Of a DNA stretch of 64,000 bases, positions 1 to 8,864 are shown in pieces. The position numbers and the translations under genes were made by a program. Position 1 is the stretch's first letter. Every line of letters begins with the position of its first letter. The notes beneath the pieces are model-generated. The model saw only the letters and a list, made by a program, of their open reading frames with translations. It was not told the origin of the DNA and ran no database searches. The stretch lies in contig NZ_JAINFJ010000001.1 of assembly GCF_019966595.1 (NCBI RefSeq), positions 186,001 to 250,000 on the forward strand. Direction: 5' to 3'. The DNA comes from Oricola indica. GTDB taxonomy: Bacteria > Pseudomonadota > Alphaproteobacteria > Rhizobiales > Rhizobiaceae.

Positions 1-952
1 GCACTGGCGCCACCGTGCCCGCCTTGCCGGCACGAGGCTTACGAAAATCCTCGATCAGCCCGATCACGCCGCGCGGCAGGAAGTAGACGATAGCCATGAA
101 GGCGACGCCGATCAGGAGGCTGGTGTGGTTAGGGAAACTCGACGAGATCCTGTCGAACAGGATCGTGAAGGGAATTACCCCGAGCAACGGCGCCCAAAGC
201 CGGCCGGTCCCGCCGAGCAGCGCCATGATCACCACCTGGAACGAGATCACCGGATTGAAGGCGGATGGCGGTTCGACATAGGCGAAACGCGGCGCGAGGA
301 TTGCACCGGTAATGCCGATGAACGCGCCGGAGACCATGAACAGGATGACCTTGGAGCGGGCGACGTCGATGCCGACATGGCGCGCAACCGTCTCGTCATT
401 GCCGATGATCCGCATGGCAAAACCCAGCCGCGAACGGTTGATCAGCCATCCGGTCGCATAAACGATCGCGGCCAGTGCGAGCAGCATCCAGAAGATGTGC
501 TTCTCCGTCATGTCCGTGAAGACATAGAGACCGACCGACGTGGTGAAATTGGTCTGCAGCCACGTCACGACCTGGCGCACGAGTTCCGCAAGGCCAAGCG
601 TGAAGATCACGAAGTACACGCCGGACAAGCGCAGCGTCGCCACCCCGACGAGCCCGGCCAGGATGGCAGCCGCAATGCCCGCGATCGCCAGCAGGAGCGG
701 GAATGGCAGGCTGTCGATACCCAGCCCAACCGTATAGGTGCCGATCCCGAAAAACGCAGCCGTGGCCAGCGAAATGTAATGCGTTGGTCCGGAAAACAAC
801 GTCCACGCGGTGCAAAGCACGGCGTACATGGCGATGTTGACCGAGAGCGAGAGGTAATAACCGTCATCGACGAGCGGAATCGCAGCCGCAGCGCCAAAAC
901 CAAGCAGGGCGAAGGCAGCGACACGCTGTTCCTTTTCGCTGAACCGGGTCAT
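1..952 (-). CDS. livM: Branched-chain-type ABC transporter permease LivM, 3' end cut by window edge
   Basis: Inner-membrane permease of the HAAT (branched-chain amino acid type) importer family, partner of the LivH gene just upstream. Reading the minus strand from the ATG at 952 gives an uninterrupted, strongly hydrophobic protein of at least 317 residues with the LivM-like cytoplasmic loop IIGNDETVARHVGID that contacts the ATPases. Its start overlaps the livH stop in an ATGA, so the two are translationally coupled. The stop lies beyond the window, and the ATPase genes livG and livF are probably beyond it too. The substrate cannot be read from sequence; the linked aldehyde dehydrogenase suggests a carboxylate or aromatic compound as well as, or instead of, an amino acid. 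Confidence 0.9.
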   Translation of the reverse strand, partial: MTRFSEKEQRVAAFALLGFGAAAAIPLVDDGYYLSLSVNIAMYAVLCTAWTLFSGPTHYISLATAAFFGIGTYTVGLGIDSLPFPLLLAIAGIAAAILAGLVGVATLRLSGVYFVIFTLGLAELVRQVVTWLQTNFTTSVGLYVFTDMTEKHIFWMLLALAAIVYATGWLINRSRLGFAMRIIGNDETVARHVGIDVARSKVILFMVSGAFIGITGAILAPRFAYVEPPSAFNPVISFQVVIMALLGGTGRLWAPLLGVIPFTILFDRISSSFPNHTSLLIGVAFMAIVYFLPRGVIGLIEDFRKPRAGKAGTVAPV

Positions 953-1815
953 GCTGTCTGCCTTCCGAAGATACCCTGCGGACGGATCAGCAGCACAATG
1001 ATGAAAAGCGTATAAGTCGCCGCCAGCGTCAGGCCGGGGTCGATCAGGCTTGCAACCGCTGTTTCCGCGAGGCCAAGCAGCAAAGCAGCCAGGACCGCAC
1101 CGCGCACGTCACCCACTCCGCCCATGATCACGATGATCAGCGCCTTCATGGTGAAGATCACGCCCATCGACGAGTTGAAGGTGTAGAAAGTCGACAACAG
1201 CGCGCCACCAGCGGCCGTCAGAGCGCCACCCAGCGCGAAGGCGAAGGCCGAAGCGCGCGGCACATTGATGGCGACAAGGCTCGCGGAAGACGGGCTGACC
1301 GAGACCGCGCGGATCGCCGTGCCGTAACGCGTCCGGTAGAGGAAGAGGTAGAGACCGGCGGCGATCACAACGGCGGCGCCCAGCGCAACGATGCGGTTGA
1401 GCCCGTAATTGGCGCCAAGGATGCGCACCGGCTCGGACAGGAAATTGTAGGAGAAATAGCTGCCGCCGAAGACCAGCAGCATCACGCCCTGCATGATGAA
1501 CATAAGCCCGAAGGTCGCGAGGATGCTGTCGACTTCCAGTTGACCTCGGTTCTTCGCGCGGTCGACCAGCGGCTTCATCGCGTAGACATAGATCAGCCAG
1601 TTGAGCAGGAAGGCCGCCGGCGCGATGATGGCGATGCCGATCACGGGATTGATCGATGCGGCCGTGTAGAGCCAGAACGCGCAGAAACACGCCAGGACGA
1701 GGTTTTCTCCGTTGGCGAGATTCATGATCCGGGCGACGCCGTATTGCAGCGTCAGCCCGAGCGCTATCAGCGCATAGGTGCCTCCCAGCACCGTTCCCGT
1801 GATCAGAATATCCAT
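949..1815 (-). CDS. livH: Branched-chain-type ABC transporter permease LivH
   Basis: A 288-residue inner-membrane permease, normal length for LivH. Hydrophobic segments run throughout, and the N-terminal GTVLGGTYALIALGLTLQYG and the stretch MNLANGE are typical of the family. It pairs with LivM to form the channel of a HAAT importer. It sits downstream of the binding-protein gene (67-nt gap holding a 10-bp hairpin) and overlaps livM by 4 nt. Upstream of the ATG the Shine-Dalgarno is weak, so translation may depend on the hairpin-processed message. Family assignment is firm; the substrate is unknown. Confidence 0.92.
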   Translation of the reverse strand: MDILITGTVLGGTYALIALGLTLQYGVARIMNLANGENLVLACFCAFWLYTAASINPVIGIAIIAPAAFLLNWLIYVYAMKPLVDRAKNRGQLEVDSILATFGLMFIMQGVMLLVFGGSYFSYNFLSEPVRILGANYGLNRIVALGAAVVIAAGLYLFLYRTRYGTAIRAVSVSPSSASLVAINVPRASAFAFALGGALTAAGGALLSTFYTFNSSMGVIFTMKALIIVIMGGVGDVRGAVLAALLLGLAETAVASLIDPGLTLAATYTLFIIVLLIRPQGIFGRQTA

Positions 1816-1837
1816 GGCAGAATTCTATTCGTTTTCG

Positions 1838-1861
1838 CCGGTGCGGCGAAGGCCGCACCGG
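1838..1861 (-). other. Intercistronic hairpin between binding-protein gene and livH
   Basis: A perfect 10-bp GC-rich inverted repeat (arms 1838-1847 and 1852-1861, 4-nt loop) lies between the stop of the binding-protein gene and the livH start. No T-run follows on the minus strand, so it looks like an mRNA-stabilising or attenuating stem rather than a full terminator. Similar stems follow two other binding-protein genes in this window. Confidence 0.6.
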
Positions 1862-1882
1862 TTTTGTGGTTAAGCGGAATGC

Positions 1883-3085
1883 TTACTTCCAGCCCGACTT
1901 GACGATCGGTTCGGCTTCGCCGCCCGCGCCCTTCGACGCGATGCCCTGGAATGCGCCGTCCTGCCACTGGCCGACGGTCCAGAAGCTGCGGATGACGTTG
2001 TTGTCGAACTTCCACTCACCCATGATCGTGTCGAAGGTGCCGCTCTTCAGAGCCTCGATGACAGCCGCCTTGTCGATCGAGCCGGCAGCCGTGATCGCCT
2101 GTTCGAGGGCTTCAAGGCTGGCATACTGCACAGGGCTCGCCCAGAAATCGGGCGCGACGCCCGTGACTTCTTCCTGACGCTTCGCGAAGTCCTGATAGGC
2201 TTCGGTGGACGCGTTCACGCCGCCGACACCCATGACGCCGTTCGCCGCCGCGCCGTTGGCTCCGGCAAATGCCGGGAACGCGGTCGCGACACCGGTGTAG
2301 AAAACCTTCACCGGCATTTCGGCGATCGCGGCCTGCTTGGTCAGGCCGAATGTGTCGGCCGGATAGGAGAAAGCAACAAAGCTGTCCGGGCCGGCATTCA
2401 TCGCGCTGGAGATGATCGGCGCGAAGTCCTGCTGCTGCAGCGGATAGGACGTCTCGTAGACGATATCGAAACCGGCTTCCTCGAATGCCGGCTTGCCGGC
2501 ATTGGCCAGTTCGATGCCGAAGGCGTCGGCGACATTGACGACCGCGACCTTCTCGTTGATCTGGCCCGCATCCTTCATCTTCTTCATGACATCGACCAGC
2601 GAGGTCGCCATGCCTTCGGAAGTGCCCAGCGTCCAGAAGCTGTTGGGCCAGCGCGCGGCGAACTCGTCCACGCCGTCGGTCACGGCCGTCACCGCGATGT
2701 GCGGATAGCCGTATTTTGCGATCAGCGGCGCGGTGGCGAGGTTGATGCCGGTTCCGTAGGGCGGGATGATGAAGTCGACCTTGTCCACCGTCGCGAGTCG
2801 CTGGATGTTCTTGATCGCTTCCTCGTTGGAGGTGCGGTCGTCATATTCGATGAGTTCGACCTTCATCTTTTCGCCGCCAACATCGATGCCGCCGCGCTCA
2901 TTGACATCATGCACCCAGAGTTGGATGGCCGGCCAGTAGGTCACGGCCGATCCGCCCGCCAACGGGCCGGTCTTCGGCGCACTCGCGCCGATGGTGATCG
3001 TGCCTTCGGCGAGAGCCGGTCCCGCCAGCACAGCGCCGGCAAGAAGAGATGCCGCGAAGGTCTTGATAAGAGTTCTGCGTTCCAT
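1883..3085 (-). CDS. Branched-chain-type ABC transporter periplasmic binding protein
   Basis: A 400-residue periplasmic binding protein of the LivK/Peripla_BP_6 family. The N-terminus MERRTLIKTFAASLLAGAVL is a Sec signal peptide with cleavage likely after ALA near residue 27, followed by EGTITIGASAPKTGPLAGG, the usual start of the mature fold. The ATG at 3085 is preceded by GGGAGGAACC, an ideal ribosome site; the open frame continues upstream without a better start. The gene lies 49 nt after the aldehyde dehydrogenase and ahead of livH-livM, so all four appear to be one transcript. The ligand is not deducible; some members of this family bind aromatic or carboxylic acids. Confidence 0.9.
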   Translation of the reverse strand: MERRTLIKTFAASLLAGAVLAGPALAEGTITIGASAPKTGPLAGGSAVTYWPAIQLWVHDVNERGGIDVGGEKMKVELIEYDDRTSNEEAIKNIQRLATVDKVDFIIPPYGTGINLATAPLIAKYGYPHIAVTAVTDGVDEFAARWPNSFWTLGTSEGMATSLVDVMKKMKDAGQINEKVAVVNVADAFGIELANAGKPAFEEAGFDIVYETSYPLQQQDFAPIISSAMNAGPDSFVAFSYPADTFGLTKQAAIAEMPVKVFYTGVATAFPAFAGANGAAANGVMGVGGVNASTEAYQDFAKRQEEVTGVAPDFWASPVQYASLEALEQAITAAGSIDKAAVIEALKSGTFDTIMGEWKFDNNVIRSFWTVGQWQDGAFQGIASKGAGGEAEPIVKSGWK

Positions 3086-3134
3086 TGGTTCCTCCCTTGA
3101 GAACGTCGGTTTCATTCCACCCGGTCCGATCCGG

Positions 3135-4586
3135 TCAGATCGGATACTGGGCCCTCCCGTTCTGGATCGTGATCCAGCGCAGTTCCGTGAATTCCTCGAT
3201 CCCGGCCTTACCGCCGAAACGGCCGTAGCCGGATGCCTTGACCCCGCCGAACGGCATTTGCGGTTCGTCATGGATGGTCGCGGAGTTGATGTGGCAAATA
3301 CCGGTTTCGAGCCTCTGTGCGACCGCGAGCGCCCGCGAGACATCGCGGCTGAAAACCGCAGCCGAAAGGCCATATTCAGTGTCGTTCGCAACCGAAATCG
3401 CTTCTTCGTCGCCGCTGACGCGGATGATCGAGGCGATCGGCCCGAAGCTTTCCTCGTGATACACGCGCATGGCGGGCGAGACATTGTCGAGAATGGCCGG
3501 ATCGACGAAGACGCCTTCCTGCCGGCCGCCGGTCACCAGCGTGGCACCTTTCATCGATGCGTCGTTGATCAGCCCCTTGACGCGTTGCGCTGCCTGTTCG
3601 GTGATCATGGCGCCCAGCACGCAGTCCGGATTGCGCGGGTCGCTGGCGCGGATAGCGTCGGCGCGTGCGCGAAATTTCTCCACGAATTCGTCGGCAATGC
3701 TCTCGTCGATGACGACGCGCTCGGTCGACATGCAGATCTGGCCCTGATGAAAGAACGCGCCGAACACTGCCGCATCGACAGCCGCGTCGATATCCGCATC
3801 GTCGAGCACGATCAGCGGGGCCTTGCCGCCAAGTTCCAGAAGGCAGCGCTTCAGGTGGCGCGCTGCTTTCTCAGCGATCATCCGGCCAACGCGCGTCGAC
3901 CCCGTGAAATTGACCCGGCGGACCGCCGGATGCGCGATCAGCGCCTCGACAATGTCCGGCGCCTTGGCGGGCGCCGAGTGGATGACGTTAACGCAGCCCT
4001 TCGGCAGCCCCGCCTCGTTCAGGACCTCGCCGAGAAGGCCATGCGTGCGCGGACAAAGCTCGGAGGCCTTCATGACCACCGTGTTTCCGCAGGCGAGCGG
4101 CATCGCGACACTGCGCGTCGACAGGATGACCGGGGCGTTCCAGGGCGCCATAGAGAAGACGACGCCGCAAGGCTGGCGGACGGCCATGGCAAAGGAGCCC
4201 GGCTTGTCGGCCGGTATGACCTCCCCCGTCACCTGCGTCGCCATAGACGCCGCTTCCTTGAGGATATTGGCCGACAGGCGGCAATTGAACTGCGCCCATC
4301 CGGCCGTCCCACCGGTTTCCGAAATGACCGCCTCGACGAAATCGTCCGTGCGCGCGATCAGCCGATCAGCCGCGTTGAAGAGGATGTCGCGACGCTCGCT
4401 CGGCGGCGTCTGCGACCATCCGGGGAAAGCACGGGCGGCAGCGTTCGCGGCCCGCGCGGCATCGTCCGTGCTTGCGGCGGAAGCGCGTGTGGTGACCTCG
4501 TGCGAAACCGGGTCGAGACGTTCGAAGGTCTCGCCGCCGGTCGCAGAGACCGCGTTGCTGTCTATCAGGAGCGCCGTTTCCAGCAT
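3135..4586 (-). CDS. NAD(P)+-dependent aldehyde dehydrogenase, vanillin/benzaldehyde dehydrogenase-like
   Basis: A 483-residue cytoplasmic aldehyde dehydrogenase oxidising an aldehyde to its acid. Visible residues are Asn150 in MAPWNAPVIL, the general base Glu251 in ELGGKAP and the nucleophile Cys285 in GQICMSTER. The APWNAPV context and the length resemble the vanillin, salicylaldehyde and benzaldehyde dehydrogenase subgroup, so an aromatic aldehyde is the best guess. The start at 4586 follows GGGAGGAGGA; a longer in-frame reading to 4655 adds a poor-quality N-terminus. It is first in the operon with the HAAT importer and divergent from an AraC regulator. Family is certain, substrate is inferred. 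Confidence 0.88.
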   Translation of the reverse strand: MLETALLIDSNAVSATGGETFERLDPVSHEVTTRASAASTDDAARAANAAARAFPGWSQTPPSERRDILFNAADRLIARTDDFVEAVISETGGTAGWAQFNCRLSANILKEAASMATQVTGEVIPADKPGSFAMAVRQPCGVVFSMAPWNAPVILSTRSVAMPLACGNTVVMKASELCPRTHGLLGEVLNEAGLPKGCVNVIHSAPAKAPDIVEALIAHPAVRRVNFTGSTRVGRMIAEKAARHLKRCLLELGGKAPLIVLDDADIDAAVDAAVFGAFFHQGQICMSTERVVIDESIADEFVEKFRARADAIRASDPRNPDCVLGAMITEQAAQRVKGLINDASMKGATLVTGGRQEGVFVDPAILDNVSPAMRVYHEESFGPIASIIRVSGDEEAISVANDTEYGLSAAVFSRDVSRALAVAQRLETGICHINSATIHDEPQMPFGGVKASGYGRFGGKAGIEEFTELRWITIQNGRAQYPI

Positions 4587-4711
4587 TCCTCCTCCCTTGA
4601 TGCCTTTTTCGTCCGACAAATCGGCCGGTTCTTTGTGGGCGCGCTCATCTGACACGCCGCAATTCAGGCTTGAAAGAAAAGATAACGCGGATGCGGCGAA
4701 AGGAAATGCGG

Positions 4712-4744
4712 ATTATTGGTCGATTATTGCGTATTTTTGGTCTA
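4712..4744. promoter_or_regulatory. Direct repeats with 21-bp period, candidate operator of the adjacent AraC regulator
   Basis: Two 12-bp copies of ATT(A/T)TTGGTC(G/T)A lie at 4712-4723 and 4733-4744, exactly 21 bp apart, in the 195-bp gap between the divergent aldehyde dehydrogenase and AraC genes. Same-face direct repeats two helical turns apart are the usual binding geometry of AraC-family proteins. The rest of the gap is AT-rich and without genes. Confidence 0.6.
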
Positions 4745-4780
4745 GATTGACTTCGAAATCCGAAAACGGAAAAGCGGTTA

Positions 4781-5686
4781 ATGGCCAGCGAACTCCCGCA
4801 TTTCACCAAGCTGCCGATCTATGTCAGTCGCCTTGAAAGCGGTCTTCAGAGGCGCATCGAGACGCTCAAGCGCGGCGTCGGTGAAAAGGCGCATATCCTG
4901 TTCCTTCTGGCAGACGGCGACGCCCGGATTGAGGGACGCGGATCCGAAACGGCGCTATCCGGCCCTTCCATAGCATGGCGACAGGCCGCCGGAGATTTTC
5001 GCCTCGTCATGGAGGCCGGTTCAGCCGGCTTCATTGCCGAGATCGCGGAGGAAACGCTCGTGCGCTCGATCGGAGACTTCTTCGAGTCGGCCGCCCTGCA
5101 CGCGCTTTTCGACAGCGACTGGACACGCTCCTTCGAGGAAGACCGCAGCGCGCATGACGCCGTCCGCCGGCATCTGGACAGCATTCTTGACGACGTGACC
5201 ACGCCGCAGGCGGCAACGGGCATGATGATCGTCGCACATCTGCGGATCATCCTCGTCACCATCCTTCGGGCATCCGGCATCGACGAGGTCGCCAGTTTCA
5301 CCCACGGCAACAACGCCCATTACCTGCAACGCTTTCGCCAGTTGCTGGAAGCGGGCTTCCGCGCACATCACCCGGTCGGCCACTATGCTCAGGAACTCGG
5401 GATCACCCATGACCGCCTCCACGCCATCTGCGTGCGCGAGCTTGACAAGACACCGAAATCGCTGATCGCGGAGCGGCTGGCCCGCGAAGCCGCGCTCGGT
5501 CTCGAACGCTCCACGCTCTCCATCAAGCAGTTGAGCTATTCGCTCGGCTTTCGCGATCCGGCGCATTTTTCCAACTTCTTTCGCCGGATGACCGGTCTGC
5601 CACCCGGCCGTTTCCGCAAGATGATGGCCGTTGTCACGCCTGACAGCGGCGACTTCTCGCCGCCGAGCTTCGCCGACTGGCCGTGA
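4781..5686 (+). CDS. AraC-family transcriptional regulator
   Basis: A 301-residue regulator. The C-terminal hundred residues hold the two helix-turn-helix units of AraC/XylS, ending in the signature GFRDPAHFSNFFRRMTGLPPGRFRK. The first ~180 residues are an AraC-type ligand-binding region with a cupin-like start (FTKLPIYVSRLE, then acidic effector-domain segments). It is divergent from the aldehyde dehydrogenase/HAAT importer operon and 103 bp upstream of the MetE-like gene, so it probably activates one or both. Effector unknown; by context, the importer's substrate or the aldehyde. Confidence 0.88.
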   Translation: MASELPHFTKLPIYVSRLESGLQRRIETLKRGVGEKAHILFLLADGDARIEGRGSETALSGPSIAWRQAAGDFRLVMEAGSAGFIAEIAEETLVRSIGDFFESAALHALFDSDWTRSFEEDRSAHDAVRRHLDSILDDVTTPQAATGMMIVAHLRIILVTILRASGIDEVASFTHGNNAHYLQRFRQLLEAGFRAHHPVGHYAQELGITHDRLHAICVRELDKTPKSLIAERLAREAALGLERSTLSIKQLSYSLGFRDPAHFSNFFRRMTGLPPGRFRKMMAVVTPDSGDFSPPSFADWP

Positions 5687-5789
5687 GCGGAAGTGCATGT
5701 GGTCCGATCCCGCAATAGCTGTTGCGGGAGGCCGCAAGCGTGGTAACAAGCGCTCATATCAGAACAAAATCTTGCATGGGGAGAATCCG

Positions 5790-6908
5790 ATGACCGCAGC
5801 CAAACCGCCCTTCCGCGCCGACCATGTCGGCAGCCTGCTACGCCCGGACTCGGTCAAGGCCGCGCGCAAGAAGTTCTACGAGGACCATTCGATCACCGCC
5901 GACGAGCTCAAGGCCGTCGAGGACGAGGCGGTCAAGGACGTGATCGCCATGCAGGAGGAAGTCGGCCTGCTCGCTGTCACGGACGGCGAAATGCGCCGCT
6001 CCTTCTGGCACTACGATTTCATGGGCGCACTGACCGGTCTGGATCTCGACGAACGCGACGAAGGTGTGCAGTTCGCCGGCGTAAAACTGCGTCCGATCTA
6101 TCCGACCATCACGCAGAAGCTGGACTTTCCTGCCGATCACCCGATGATCGAGCACTTCAAGTTCGTGGCGCAAAACACCCGCGTGACTCCCAAAATTTCG
6201 ATCCCCGGTCCTTCCTGCTGCCATTTCCGCACGGCGGTCGAGGATATCCATCCGGCCGAATACAAGGACCCGCAGGTTCTGTTCGACGATCTCGCCGCGA
6301 CCTACAAGAAAGCCGTCGGCGCCTTTTATGACGCGGGCTGCCGTTATCTGCAGATGGACGACATCTTCTTTGCCTATCTGTGCGATCCGAAGCACCGCGC
6401 AGCCAAGGTGGAAGCCGGCCAGGATCCGGACTGGCTGATCGAGCGTTACGCCTGGATGCTGCGCGAAGCGATCAAGGACCGGCCCGACGACATGGTGATC
6501 GGCATGCATATGTGCCGCGGCAACTTCCGCTCGACCCATGCCGCCGAAGGCGCTTACGATCAGGCCGCAGAGGCGATCTTCTCGACCGGCGTCGACATCT
6601 TCTTCATGGAATACGACACCGACCGCGCCGGCGGCCTGGAACCGCTGAAACTGCTGCCGAAGGGCAAGCAGCGCGTCCTGCCCGGCTTCATCACGACCAA
6701 GACGGCGGATCTGGAAAGCATGGACTGGCTGAAGCAGAAGTTCGAGGAAGCCTCGAAATATGCAGATATCGACCAGCTGGGCATTGCTCCGCAATGCGGC
6801 TTCGCGTCCACCGAGGAAGGCAACGCGATCACACCGGACGACCAGCGCCGCAAGCTGGAACTGGTCGTGAAAACCGCCGAAGAGATCTGGGGCGGCGTCG
6901 ACGCCTGA
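5790..6908 (+). CDS. MetE-like cobalamin-independent methyltransferase (COG0620)
   Basis: A 372-residue cytoplasmic protein equal to the catalytic C-terminal half of cobalamin-independent methionine synthase. The N-terminus RADHVGSLLRP is the family hallmark, and zinc-site residues are visible: His240 and Cys242 (MHMCRGN), Glu274 (FMEYD) and Cys336 (PQCGF). Such stand-alone proteins (the YxjG/YxjH type) lack the N-terminal folate-binding half of MetE; some take methyl groups from other donors. The start at 5790 follows GGGGAGA; an upstream in-frame reading to 5631 overlaps the AraC gene. A strong terminator follows. Its methyl donor is unknown. Confidence 0.85.
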   Translation: MTAAKPPFRADHVGSLLRPDSVKAARKKFYEDHSITADELKAVEDEAVKDVIAMQEEVGLLAVTDGEMRRSFWHYDFMGALTGLDLDERDEGVQFAGVKLRPIYPTITQKLDFPADHPMIEHFKFVAQNTRVTPKISIPGPSCCHFRTAVEDIHPAEYKDPQVLFDDLAATYKKAVGAFYDAGCRYLQMDDIFFAYLCDPKHRAAKVEAGQDPDWLIERYAWMLREAIKDRPDDMVIGMHMCRGNFRSTHAAEGAYDQAAEAIFSTGVDIFFMEYDTDRAGGLEPLKLLPKGKQRVLPGFITTKTADLESMDWLKQKFEEASKYADIDQLGIAPQCGFASTEEGNAITPDDQRRKLELVVKTAEEIWGGVDA

Positions 6909-6930
6909 TACCCTGCTGGGAAACGAACAA

Positions 6931-6964
6931 AAGGCGCGGCGTCTATCGGACGCCGCGCCTTTTT
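6931..6964. terminator. Bidirectional rho-independent terminator
   Basis: A 13-bp perfect stem (6931-6943 and 6949-6961) with a 5-nt loop is followed by Ts on the plus strand and preceded by As that become Ts on the minus strand. It separates the convergent MetE-like and diguanylate cyclase genes and can stop transcription from both sides. Confidence 0.9.
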
Positions 6965-6995
6965 CAACTGTAACAGTCTTTGTCGGTCGCGCCGG

Positions 6996-7802
6996 TCAGC
7001 CGGCGCTCAGCACCGCCGCCGCTATGGACATGTTGTTCCGATTCTCGAGGAACGCCGAGAGCAGGCCCATATCGACCCGGTCCCGTCCGCCTTTCTTGGC
7101 GGCATAGAGACGCTGGTCCGCGGCCTGGAACAACTCGTCGTAACTCGTCGCACGATCATAGGTGACCCCGCCGATACTCACGGACAGGCCATAGGAATCG
7201 CCTTCCGGGCGAAAATCGATATCGCGCACGCCCAACCTGATGCGCTCGGCGACGCTCTCCGCCTGATGCGGCTCGGAATTGGGCAGGAAGATGCCGAACT
7301 CCTCTCCCCCGATGCGTCCGACCAGGTCTTTTTCTCGCAATTGGGACATAAGCGTATCGGCGATCGATTTGAGGGCCTCGTCGCCGGCGGTATGCCCGAG
7401 TCGGTCATTGACCAGCTTGAAGTGGTCCGCATCGACCACCAGAAAAGCGCCCGAGGGCATCGGATCGTGGGTGTTGACGGATTCAAGGTAGGCATCGACC
7501 AGCATGGTAAATGCGCCACGATTGAGGATACGTGTCAGGCTGTCCGTCGACGCCAGGAGTTCCAGTTCCCGGCGCGCCAAATTCAGCTGGCGTATCTTGG
7601 ACATGAAGAAATACAGAATCGGCACGGCCAGAAAGGTCGGCAGGAAAAAATCGACCAACAAGGTCCGTTGCAGCGTCCAGCCCGACAATTCCTTCAGATT
7701 CGGATAATCGACGATAAACGTGGCCGCGATGCAAAAGAGCGTCCCGACGATCGTAACCGCGTAAACACTCCTGCGCTTTGTCGAGGTAAACGCGTTTTTC
7801 AT
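6996..7802 (-). CDS. Membrane-anchored diguanylate cyclase (GGDEF)
   Basis: A 268-residue protein that makes cyclic di-GMP from two GTP. Two transmembrane segments (about residues 13-31 and 47-67) precede a GGDEF domain from about residue 80. The active-site motif is GGEEF (165-169), a functional variant, and an RxxD inhibitory I-site (156-159) sits five residues before it, so product inhibition is expected. There is no sizeable sensory domain. The ATG at 7802 has GGAG upstream; the frame continues to 7898 without a credible site. Its neighbours give no clue to the controlled process. Confidence 0.88.
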   Translation of the reverse strand: MKNAFTSTKRRSVYAVTIVGTLFCIAATFIVDYPNLKELSGWTLQRTLLVDFFLPTFLAVPILYFFMSKIRQLNLARRELELLASTDSLTRILNRGAFTMLVDAYLESVNTHDPMPSGAFLVVDADHFKLVNDRLGHTAGDEALKSIADTLMSQLREKDLVGRIGGEEFGIFLPNSEPHQAESVAERIRLGVRDIDFRPEGDSYGLSVSIGGVTYDRATSYDELFQAADQRLYAAKKGGRDRVDMGLLSAFLENRNNMSIAAAVLSAG

Positions 7803-7962
7803 CAGACTCCAGACACCTGTTTGACGGGATCGGAACTCGCATACCGATAGATCATCCCATCCTACATGCCTACGCGCAGGAAATAGTTGATGGATCAAAG
7901 GTGGAAGAAATTACGCTGCGGAATGGTAAACGATTGGTTCACATCCATGCCGTCACGCCGGG

Positions 7963-8766
7963 CTATGTGCCACTGGCATCGAGCCCCGATATGAAGGCGC
8001 GCATGACGGCTACGAGCGCATCGGGCTGCTCCACGCACGGAATATGGCCGGCGTCCTCGATCACTTCGTAGCGCGCAGCGGGGATACGTTTCGCCATATC
8101 GAGCACCAGCTCGGGCGGAGTCGAGCCGTCTTCTTCGCCAACGACGCAAAGGGTCGGAACGCCGATCTGCCTTGCCTGATCGGTATAGTCGCAATCGCGC
8201 AGCGCCGCGCAGGTCCCGGCATATCCGGCGGCGGGCGAGCGCGTCAGCATGTTGCGGTATCCGATGAACTCGGCGTTGTCCGGACGGCGGAACGCCGGCG
8301 TGAACCAGCGTTCGAGAATGCCGTCGGCAAGTGCGGCGATACCGTCTTCTTCGACAGTGCGAATGCGCGCATTCCAGCTGTCCGCGTCACCGATCTTCGG
8401 CGCAGTGTCGCACAGGATCAACGCCCGGACGAGGTCCTTGCGTCTTGCATAGAGCCCCTGCGCGATGACGCCCCCGACTGACAATCCGCAAATAATGGCA
8501 TCCCGGACCTGGAGATGATCGAGCAGCGCCTCGAGATCGGACACGTGATCGTCCATATCGTAGGGTGTTTCACCGATATCCGATAGGCCGTGGCCGCGCT
8601 TGTCATAGGTCAGGATGGCATAATCGCCGGCCAGCCGAACGATGACGTCGCGCCAGATGCGAAAATCCGTACCCAGCGAATTTGCAAAAACCAGCGTCGG
8701 CTTGCCCTTCGGCGCACCGATCGTCTGGTAGTGAATTGCGATACCGTTGAGAAAGGCGAACTGCAC
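7963..8766 (-). CDS. pcaD: 3-oxoadipate enol-lactonase (alpha/beta hydrolase)
   Basis: A 267-residue alpha/beta hydrolase with strong resemblance to PcaD, which hydrolyses 3-oxoadipate enol-lactone to 3-oxoadipate in the beta-ketoadipate pathway. Visible motifs are the nucleophile elbow GLSVGG (Ser96), the acid in GEEDGS and His in EDAGHIPCVEQP; the N-terminus NGIAIHYQTIGAP and FANSLGTDFRIWR are typical of PcaD. The start codon is GTG at 8766, with GGGAG nine bases upstream. No other pca gene lies next to it, so it may act with a pathway elsewhere or serve the aromatic-type operon nearby. Confidence 0.82.
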   Translation of the reverse strand: MQFAFLNGIAIHYQTIGAPKGKPTLVFANSLGTDFRIWRDVIVRLAGDYAILTYDKRGHGLSDIGETPYDMDDHVSDLEALLDHLQVRDAIICGLSVGGVIAQGLYARRKDLVRALILCDTAPKIGDADSWNARIRTVEEDGIAALADGILERWFTPAFRRPDNAEFIGYRNMLTRSPAAGYAGTCAALRDCDYTDQARQIGVPTLCVVGEEDGSTPPELVLDMAKRIPAARYEVIEDAGHIPCVEQPDALVAVMRAFISGLDASGT

Positions 8767-8864
8767 CGGACTTAGCTCCCGTTTCGAACAAACGCATCCT
8801 TATCGGAACGCATGTCGAAGATGCAAACACCCGGTATCCGTTCACGCCGCGCCGAGACCGGACG

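Noticed and set aside
2991-4652. 553-residue open frame on the plus strand
   Set aside because: Antisense to the aldehyde dehydrogenase, which has all catalytic residues; no family features.
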